Shown here in pieces: positions 6,185-11,069 of a stretch of 11,069 nt of DNA. The stretch is taken from contig NZ_JAYFNG010000004.1 in NCBI RefSeq assembly GCF_034933565.1, positions 1 to 11,069 on the forward strand. Reading direction: 5' to 3'. Under the pieces are notes generated by a model. It saw only the letters and a program-made list of their open reading frames with translations. It did not search any database and had not been told where the DNA came from. Both the position numbers and the translations under genes were made by a program. How positions within the stretch are numbered: position 1 is the first letter of the stretch; each line of letters starts with the position of its first letter. This stretch comes from Raineyella sp034933565. Lineage in GTDB: Bacteria > Actinomycetota > Actinomycetes > Propionibacteriales > Propionibacteriaceae.

Positions 6185-6203
6185 ATGACAGGAGAAATGT
6201 CAT
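6185..6203 (+). promoter_or_regulatory. Hairpin presenting the ribosome binding site of the small membrane protein
   Basis: ATGACA (6185-6190) pairs perfectly with TGTCAT (6198-6203). The seven-base loop GGAGAAA holds the ribosome binding site, and the 3' arm runs into the ATG at 6202. Such a structure could display or mask the initiation region. Confidence 0.45.
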
Positions 6204-6423
6204 GTCGACCGTCACCACCTACATCGCCGCTCGCCGCACCGCCGAGCTGGACAGCCGCTTCACCGCCGCCGGGCTCCCGGTCGGCCTGATCGCACTCCTG
6301 CTGGTCTGCGCCGTCCTCGTCGCCGGCTCCGTCGCACTCGCCGCGCCGCTGGTGGCCGTGGCCGCCGGGCTCACCGCCTGCGCCGCCACCACCGCGTACG
6401 CCCTCTCCCTGCTGAACCGCTGA
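6202..6423 (+). CDS. Small two-helix membrane protein, function unknown
   Basis: The product is 73 residues. A polar N-terminal segment (1-22, with RR at 11-12) precedes two adjoining hydrophobic stretches, roughly 25-47 and 48-71, with a short Pro49 turn between them. It ends in LNR, so a helical hairpin in the cytoplasmic membrane is likely. AGGAG (6190-6194) lies seven bases before the ATG. Codon use is GC3-rich, and the composition is that of a real small membrane protein. The gene stands alone between fprA and a bidirectional terminator. Its leader holds two competing stem-loops, a hairpin around the ribosome binding site, and a copy of the element also found before the sugar-oxidation genes. 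I recognise no family. Joint control with polyol/sugar use is inference. Confidence 0.65.
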   Translation: MSTVTTYIAARRTAELDSRFTAAGLPVGLIALLLVCAVLVAGSVALAAPLVAVAAGLTACAATTAYALSLLNR

Positions 6424-6445
6424 GCTGTTGAGCCGCTGAGTCGCT

Positions 6446-6467
6446 GGGCCCGCCCGTGGGCGGGCCC
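6446..6467. terminator. Bidirectional terminator hairpin
   Basis: GGGCCCGCCC (6446-6455) and GGGCGGGCCC (6458-6467) form a perfect 10-bp GC stem between the convergent membrane-protein and alcohol-dehydrogenase genes. There is no U-tract, as is common in high-GC actinobacteria. Confidence 0.7.
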
Positions 6468-6475
6468 CGCGACGG

Positions 6476-7612
6476 TCACAGCGACATGTCGACGACAGCC
6501 CGCCCACGGATCTCCCCGCGACGCAGCGCCGCGTACCCGTCGGCGACCTGCTCGAGGGGGTAGCGCCGGCTGACCAGCCCGCGGTAGTCGATCACCCCCG
6601 CAGCCGCCAGCCGGACCACCTCGGGCAGGTCCTGACGGGTCCGCGCCCCGTACGAGCCGAGGATGGACTGGGACCGGCGCACGGTGCGGTTGATCTCCAC
6701 CTGCGCGGTCTGCACCCCCGCCCCCAGGCCGATCGGCACCATCCGGCCGCCGTCGGCGAGGACATCCAGGGCCGTGGTCCAGGTCTCCGGACGCCCCAGC
6801 GCCTCGAACGCGACGTCGACCCCACGGCCGCCGGTGAGGGCGAACACCGCGGCCCGGACGTCGTCACAGGTGGCCGAGTTCACCACGTCGGTGGCGCCGA
6901 GCGCCCGGGCGTCCGCCAGCTTCTCGTCGGAGACGTCGATCGCCACGACCTGCCGCGCGCCGAAGGACCGCGCGATCGGGATGATCGTCGAGCCGACCCC
7001 ACCGGTGGCCACCACGGCCACCGTCTCGCCGCTGCGCAGGTCGGCACCACGGCGGACCGCGCCGTACGCGGTCATCGCGGCACAGCCCAGGATGGCGCCG
7101 GGCACCACGTCGAAGTCATCCGGCACCGCGGTGACCGAGGTCGACGGGATGACGGCGTACTCGGCCAGGCCCCCCATCGAGTACATCGCGATCGGATCGC
7201 CGTCGAGGGTGGCCAGCCGGGTGGTGCCGTCGTAGAGCCGCCCCTGGAGGCGATTGAGATCGAAGAACGGCCCGCACAGGTCGTCGCGCCCGGCGGCGCA
7301 GGCCGCGCACTGCCCGCACGGCATCAGGAACGCGCCGGCCACCTGCTGGCCCACCGCGAGCCCGGTGTTCTCGTTGCCCGGACCGACCTCGACGATCTCA
7401 CCGGACACCTCGTGGCCGACGACCGCCGGCAGCGGGAACGCGATCGCCCCACCGAGCACATGGAGGTCGGAGTGGCACAGGCCGCAGGCGGCGACCCTGA
7501 TCAGCACCTCGCCGGCCTTCGGGTGCGGGGTCCGGATCTCCTCGACCCGGAGCCCTTCCGCCGGGTCACGGAGGACCGCAGCCCTCATAGTGGACGGGAT
7601 TTGTGCAGACAT
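6476..7612 (-). CDS. Zinc-dependent NAD(P)-alcohol dehydrogenase (MDR family)
   Basis: From the ATG at 7612 the product is 378 residues, normal for medium-chain zinc alcohol dehydrogenases, cytoplasmic enzymes that interconvert alcohols and aldehydes or ketones. Catalytic zinc ligands are Cys46 ('CGLCHSD'), His67-Glu68 ('GHE') and probably Cys177. The structural-zinc lobe has Cys99, 102, 105 and 113. The Rossmann motif is 'VVATGGVGS' (200-208), and Asp226 at the end of the next strand favours NAD over NADP. GGAAGGG lies about seven bases before this ATG. The frame also stays open upstream, with TTG 7690 behind a strong AAGGAGG, and Met9 is another possible start. A shared regulatory element lies 95 bases upstream. 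Terminators flank the gene, so it is probably its own transcript. The alcohol substrate is unknown. Confidence 0.93.
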   Translation of the reverse strand: MSAQIPSTMRAAVLRDPAEGLRVEEIRTPHPKAGEVLIRVAACGLCHSDLHVLGGAIAFPLPAVVGHEVSGEIVEVGPGNENTGLAVGQQVAGAFLMPCGQCAACAAGRDDLCGPFFDLNRLQGRLYDGTTRLATLDGDPIAMYSMGGLAEYAVIPSTSVTAVPDDFDVVPGAILGCAAMTAYGAVRRGADLRSGETVAVVATGGVGSTIIPIARSFGARQVVAIDVSDEKLADARALGATDVVNSATCDDVRAAVFALTGGRGVDVAFEALGRPETWTTALDVLADGGRMVPIGLGAGVQTAQVEINRTVRRSQSILGSYGARTRQDLPEVVRLAAAGVIDYRGLVSRRYPLEQVADGYAALRRGEIRGRAVVDMSL

Positions 7613-7690
7613 TTGTGAACCCTTCCATGGAGTCAACGCCTTGTCAGTTCGCCCTTCTCGGTGAACCTCCGCCACCAGACTACCGATCAA

Positions 7691-7700
7691 TCTCCTCCTT
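7691..7700 (-). promoter_or_regulatory. Strong ribosome binding site far upstream of the dehydrogenase ATG
   Basis: AAGGAGGAGA on the minus strand is followed at once by an in-frame TTG (7690), 26 codons before the ATG at 7612. The spacing of three to four bases is short. It marks either an alternative start or a leader translation site. Confidence 0.35.
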
Positions 7701-7707
7701 GTGAAGT

Positions 7708-7726
7708 ATTTGTTAGGACAAAGTCC
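7708..7726 (-). promoter_or_regulatory. Shared 19-bp regulatory element, copy 2 (upstream of alcohol dehydrogenase)
   Basis: On the minus strand it reads GGACTTTGTCCTAACAAAT and contains a perfect dyad TTTGT-CCTA-ACAAA (7709-7722). It is the best of the three copies and contains a full match to KGWCHTRACA (TGTCCTAACA). AATACT, a possible -10 box, overlaps its downstream end, so binding would block RNA polymerase. Between 7727 and 7854 I see no gene or clear signal beyond a short GAGTCGGCG duplication near 7759-7776. Confidence 0.6.
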
Positions 7727-7854
7727 GCACGTCGAGTCGGTTCGTCGGTGAGCACGGCGGAGTCGGCGGAGTCGGCGGCCAGCAGGCTGCGGGCCGCGCA
7801 CCCGAGGCCGGCCGACTGGTCGAGGGCCCCATCGGCGACGGGATCGACGACGAC

Positions 7855-7884
7855 AGGGAGCCCCGCCGGGCGGCGGGGCTCCCT
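7855..7884 (-). terminator. Terminator of the dehydrogenase-transporter operon
   Basis: AGGGAGCCCCGCC (7855-7867) and GGCGGGGCTCCCT (7872-7884) form a perfect 13-bp stem with a four-base loop, 32 bases beyond the transporter stop at 7917. No U-tract follows on the minus strand. Confidence 0.8.
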
Positions 7885-7916
7885 GGGAGAAGGATCGGGA
7901 CGGGGACGACGGGCGA

Positions 7917-9572
7917 TCAGACCAGGTCGGGGACCTTGTCGCCGGGCCTGGTGTAGACCACCTCGAGGTGCTCCTCGAGCTCCTCCAGCGAGCGGCCGGA
8001 GGTCTCCGGCATGACCCGCCACAGGGCGATCGCGACGATCACGTTGACCACTCCGTAGAGGGAGTAGGTGAGGCCGCCGCCGAGGTGGCTCATCATCGCC
8101 GGGAAGGTGAAGGTGATGATCGCATTGACCACCCACATGCAGAACACGGCGGCGCCGTTCGCGATGCCACGGACCCGGGCGGGGAACATCTCGCCCAGCA
8201 TCGTCCAGACGACCGGCCCGTTGGAGGACTGGACGACCAGCATGAAGAAGCCCATCGCGGCCAGGACGAGCATCGGGGCGTACATCGGCGGCTTGGTGCC
8301 GGCGGCCATGTAGGGCTGGATCAGCCCGGTGAACAGGCCGGCGATGGCGAACATGCTGACGGCGACCAGGGTGATGCAGGTGATCAGGATCTGGCGGCGG
8401 CGGAACCTGAACACCAGCCACAGGCCGAGGGCGGAGCCGAGCACCGACATCACGCCGTTGGCGACCTGGGCGGTGATGGCGGCGGAGGTGCCCAGTCCGG
8501 CGTATTCGAGGACCTTGGGGGCGTAGTACATCACCGTGTTGACGCCGGTGGTCTGGTTGCAGACGGCCAGCAGGATGCCGACCATGAACAGCCGGCGCAT
8601 CCACGGGGTGCGGAAGATGTCGCGCATCGTGCCCTTGGGCAGCGACTCCTCGCGGCGTTCCTTCTCGACCATCTCGTTGAGCTCATCGACGATGTCGCCG
8701 TCACGCTGGTCACGCACCCGCTTCAGCGAGCCGATCGCCTCGAAGTAGCGCCGCTGCACCATGTACCAGCGCGACGACTCGGGCATCGCCCGCATGCCGA
8801 TCCACAGCGCGACCGCCGGGATGCTGCACAGCAGCAGCATCAGCCGCCAGGCGTTGCCGTTGCCGCCGACGATGGTCAGGTGGTTGACGTACGCGGCCCA
8901 GGCGTCCGGGCCCAGGGCGCCGCCGAGGGCGCTCTGCAGGCCGGCGACGTTGTCCCAGGACTGCATCCCCGGCTGCAGCATGCCGGCCGGGTCGCTGGCG
9001 ATGTCGAGCCGCGGCCCGCCGTAGGCCTGGTTGATCACGGCGTTGAAGCTGAAGGCGAGCAGCTGGCCGACGACGATCATCAGCTGGTCGATGGCGACGA
9101 TGGTGCCGCGGATGCGCTTCGGTGCGGTCTCGGACAGGTAGACCGGGACGGTCGCCGAGGCACCGCCGACGGCGAAGCCGAGGATGAAGCGGAACGGGTA
9201 CATCACCCACAGCGTCGGGGCCAGCGCGGTGCCGAGGGCGCCGACCAGGAAGACCATGGCCAGCATCAGGATGTTGTGGCGGCGCCCGTAACGGTCGGAG
9301 AGCCGCCCGCCGATCAGCGCGCCGAACGCGGCACCGATCAGCAGCGTGCCGCCGATCAGGCCCTCCTCGAGCGAGTCGAGGTGCAGGCCGTGGGCGGCGT
9401 ACGGCATGTACATGTACGGCAGGGCACCGGAGATCACGCCGGTGTCATAGCCGAACAGCAGCGATCCGAGCGTCGCCACCGCGGCGATCGCGCCGATCGA
9501 GCGGCGCTTGCCGGAGGCCGGCGTCCGCTCGGTGAGCCCGCGCAGTTCGTCGCGGGTGACGTCGAGGCTCAT
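7917..9572 (-). CDS. Sugar-porter MFS transporter (sugar/polyol:H+ symporter, IolT/XylE-like)
   Basis: From the ATG at 9572 the product is 551 residues, longer than the usual 460-500 of sugar porters. Signatures in order: 'LLFGYDTGVISGALP' (TM1, 38-52), GRLSDRYGRR (89-98), 'PESSRWYM' (264-271), 'NQTTGVNTVMYYAPKV' (339-354, sugar-binding TM7), 'MFPARVRGIANG' (462-473), and the C-terminal 'PETSGRSLEELEE' (522-534). Twelve membrane helices are expected. The loop between TM5 and TM6 (about 181-240) is about 60 residues, where most relatives have a few. The upstream dehydrogenase gene ends 51-90 bases away, so the two are probably cotranscribed. A GTG at 9611, in frame and six bases behind AAGGGAG, is a credible alternative start giving 564 residues. 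Substrate: a sugar or cyclitol, not decidable here. Confidence 0.93.
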   Translation of the reverse strand: MSLDVTRDELRGLTERTPASGKRRSIGAIAAVATLGSLLFGYDTGVISGALPYMYMPYAAHGLHLDSLEEGLIGGTLLIGAAFGALIGGRLSDRYGRRHNILMLAMVFLVGALGTALAPTLWVMYPFRFILGFAVGGASATVPVYLSETAPKRIRGTIVAIDQLMIVVGQLLAFSFNAVINQAYGGPRLDIASDPAGMLQPGMQSWDNVAGLQSALGGALGPDAWAAYVNHLTIVGGNGNAWRLMLLLCSIPAVALWIGMRAMPESSRWYMVQRRYFEAIGSLKRVRDQRDGDIVDELNEMVEKERREESLPKGTMRDIFRTPWMRRLFMVGILLAVCNQTTGVNTVMYYAPKVLEYAGLGTSAAITAQVANGVMSVLGSALGLWLVFRFRRRQILITCITLVAVSMFAIAGLFTGLIQPYMAAGTKPPMYAPMLVLAAMGFFMLVVQSSNGPVVWTMLGEMFPARVRGIANGAAVFCMWVVNAIITFTFPAMMSHLGGGLTYSLYGVVNVIVAIALWRVMPETSGRSLEELEEHLEVVYTRPGDKVPDLV

Positions 9573-9661
9573 CGTCGCCTCGGGTTGGGGGGATGGAGCT
9601 GAGGTGTGCACGGAAGACTCCCTTGTCGAATCGCCCCGGACCGGGGCGGGCGCACGGTGGA

Positions 9662-10870
9662 TCAGATGTCGTAGGTGGTGGTGCCCTCGACCCGCGGCAC
9701 GTCGTGCCACTGGCCGTCCGCGTCGGAGGCCACGGCGGCCTCGTCGACCTCGGCAGCGGCCCAACCGTCGGCGACCGACGGGGCCAGCTGTTCACCGGTG
9801 GCGAACGAGCGCAGGAACTGGGCCGCCTCGATCACCTTCATGTCGTCGAAGCCCATCGAGGTGCCGGCGCCGGGCTGGAACCGGTGGAACTCCGGGAAGG
9901 TCGGGCCGGCCATCACGCGGGTGTAGCCCTGGAACTCCAGGTCACGGCCGAGGCAGACCTCCAGGTCGTTGAGATGCTCGAAGTTCCAGCGCAGCGAACC
10001 CTCCGTGCCGTACACCTCGATGATGTACTCGGCGCGCGGGCCGACGCTGACCCGGGAGGCCTCGAGGGTGCCGACGACACCGTTCTCGAGGCGGACGAGC
10101 AGGGCGACCCAGTCCTCGTTCTCGACCGGGCCCAGCTGGTCGGAGACCTCCCAGCCGCTGTGGCCGACGCCGACCTTGGTCGGGATGGGCCGCTCGGGGA
10201 TGAAGGTCTGCGAGACGGCGGAGACCGCCGAGATCCGCCCGACCAGGTACTGCACCAGGTCGGCGCCGTGGCTCATCAGGTCACCGATCACGCCGGAGCC
10301 GCCGCGGGCGCGCTCGTAGCGCCAGGTCAGCGGGCCCTCCGGGGAGGAGGCGTAGTCCGCGATCAGCCAGGCCCGGACGTTGGTGATCCGGCCCAGCCGG
10401 CCGGAGCGGATCAGCGTACGGGCCTGCTCGACGGCGGGCGTGTGACGGTAGTTGAAGCCGACCGAGGTGACCAGGCCCGCGGCCTGGGCGGCCCGGGCGA
10501 TGTCGCGCGACTCGGCGGCCGAGACGCCCATCGGCTTCTCGATCCAGAACGGCTTGCCGGCCTCGACGGCGGCCAGCGCCATCTCGCGGTGCAGGAAGTT
10601 CGGTGCGCAGATCGACACCACGTCGACCTCGGGATCGGCCAGCACCTCGCGGTAGTCCGGCGTCGCCCGCTGGAACCCGAGCGAGCCGACGGCGGCGAGC
10701 CGGGTCTCGGCCACGGTGTCACACGCGGACACCAGCCGCGGGCGGACCTCCAGGTCAGGGAAATACTCGGCGATGCCCCGGTAGGCGCGGGCGTGCACCC
10801 GGCCCATCCACCCGAGGCTGATCACCCCCACGCCGACGCGTGGGGTACTGCTGGCGGCTACGTCCGACAC
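9662..10870 (-). CDS. Gfo/Idh/MocA-family sugar or polyol dehydrogenase
   Basis: The product is 402 residues, an NAD(P)-dependent cytoplasmic enzyme that oxidises a sugar or cyclitol hydroxyl. GTG 10870 is set by GGAGGG six bases upstream. The N-terminal Rossmann fold reads 'VGVISLGWMGRVH', with Ser18 where the first Gly of the usual GLGWMG stands. The catalytic motif is Glu111-Lys112-Pro113 ('WIEKPMG'). The C-terminal domain shows 'GFNYRHTPAV' (138-147), 'GSGVIGDLMSHGADL' (191-205, His201 and Asp204 likely catalytic), 'IPERP' and 'YGTEGSLRWNFE'. The layout recalls levoglucosan dehydrogenase and inositol dehydrogenases, as far as memory allows. It is the first gene of an operon with the sugar porter, which likely imports its substrate. 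A copy of the shared 19-bp element lies 82 bases upstream. Confidence 0.92.
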   Translation of the reverse strand: MSDVAASSTPRVGVGVISLGWMGRVHARAYRGIAEYFPDLEVRPRLVSACDTVAETRLAAVGSLGFQRATPDYREVLADPEVDVVSICAPNFLHREMALAAVEAGKPFWIEKPMGVSAAESRDIARAAQAAGLVTSVGFNYRHTPAVEQARTLIRSGRLGRITNVRAWLIADYASSPEGPLTWRYERARGGSGVIGDLMSHGADLVQYLVGRISAVSAVSQTFIPERPIPTKVGVGHSGWEVSDQLGPVENEDWVALLVRLENGVVGTLEASRVSVGPRAEYIIEVYGTEGSLRWNFEHLNDLEVCLGRDLEFQGYTRVMAGPTFPEFHRFQPGAGTSMGFDDMKVIEAAQFLRSFATGEQLAPSVADGWAAAEVDEAAVASDADGQWHDVPRVEGTTTYDI

Positions 10871-10933
10871 GTTGCGCCCTCCTTGCTTGCCAGGGCCACA
10901 CCGCTGTGGCCTCGTGTCAACAATCGTGCCATA

Positions 10934-10943
10934 TGTTCTGTCA
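10934..10943 (-). promoter_or_regulatory. Possible second operator half near the Gfo/Idh promoter
   Basis: On the minus strand TGACAGAACA differs from KGWCHTRACA at one position. It lies ten bases downstream of the main element and overlaps TTGACA, a possible -35 box. Confidence 0.3.
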
Positions 10944-10952
10944 AATAGGAAG

Positions 10953-10971
10953 TCTTCTTAGGACAATCTTC
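10953..10971 (-). promoter_or_regulatory. Shared 19-bp regulatory element, copy 3 (upstream of Gfo/Idh operon)
   Basis: On the minus strand it reads GAAGATTGTCCTAAGAAGA and matches the alcohol-dehydrogenase copy at 13 of 19 positions, with an unbroken nine-base core TTGTCCTAA. It ends 82 bases before the GTG start. Confidence 0.5.
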
Positions 10972-11069
10972 GCCCTGCGCTTCAGCTATGACAGTGTGGG
11001 CGCCCCGCCGCCGATCCTGGTCCGACCAATGGACGGTACTCCACCGCCCCGAGACGGCCGAGGGGGCCC
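10972..11069. other. Right-edge region, possibly the start of a divergent gene
   Basis: Two rightward frames stay open to the edge, one from GTG 10994 and one from ATG 11029. Neither has a ribosome binding site. A TATGAC box at 10987-10992 is a weak -10. The stretch is too short to call a gene. Confidence 0.2.

Noticed and set aside
3480..7690. TTGATC hexamer recurring at 3480, 6109 and on the minus strand at 7690
   Set aside because: Only the first has a properly spaced -10 box; a six-base match three times in 11 kb is not remarkable.
7968..9602. Rightward 544-residue open frame over the sugar porter
   Set aside because: Shadow of a clear MFS gene; very rich in Asp, Gly, His and Gln, with no recognisable domain and no ribosome binding site.
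9593..10948. Rightward 451-residue open frame over the Gfo/Idh gene
   Set aside because: Antisense shadow; the leftward frame has complete family motifs and a ribosome binding site.
10994..11069. Divergent regulator gene beginning at GTG 10994 or ATG 11029
   Set aside because: At most 25 codons are visible, with no ribosome binding site and no family motif; kept only as an undecided edge region.

Overview
The window is very GC-rich DNA with GTG starts, purine-rich ribosome binding sites and TANNNT -10 boxes. It carries two lipoproteins, one of them septum-formation-like, and a mycobacterial-type FprA. This points to a high-GC actinobacterium, possibly of the Propionibacteriales; the family assignment is a guess. 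I see no rRNA, tRNA, CRISPR array, insertion sequence or phage gene.

Left part (1-2384). A lipoprotein gene runs leftward off the edge. Opposite it, two co-directional genes follow: a small protein with the outline of a PhnL-like ABC ATPase but none of its catalytic motifs, then a secreted lipoprotein resembling the septum-formation domain. The divergent spacer holds three 16-bp tandem repeats and a palindrome upstream of an apparently leaderless promoter.

Middle part (2388-6104). A leftward ACMSD-type amidohydrolase converges on the lipoprotein with a 3-bp gap. To its right is a well-formed promoter with a palindrome over its -35 box. A 30-codon open frame with three clustered Cys codons follows, looking like a leader peptide. 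After it comes a two-gene operon: an IPNS-like iron(II)/2-oxoglutarate oxygenase and an FprA-type ferredoxin-NADP reductase. Cysteine- or sulfur-linked control of this redox pair is an inference.

Right part (6091-11069). A 73-residue two-helix membrane protein is followed by three leftward genes: a zinc alcohol dehydrogenase, a sugar-porter MFS transporter, and a Gfo/Idh/MocA sugar/polyol dehydrogenase. The last two are probably one operon for uptake and oxidation of a polyol or (anhydro)sugar. A near-identical 19-bp element (core TTTGTNCTAACA) lies 82-95 bases upstream of the membrane protein, the alcohol dehydrogenase and the Gfo/Idh gene. It closely resembles my recollection of the inositol-regulator (IolR) consensus, so these transcription units may form one sugar- or inositol-responsive regulon. 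I see no regulator gene in the window.
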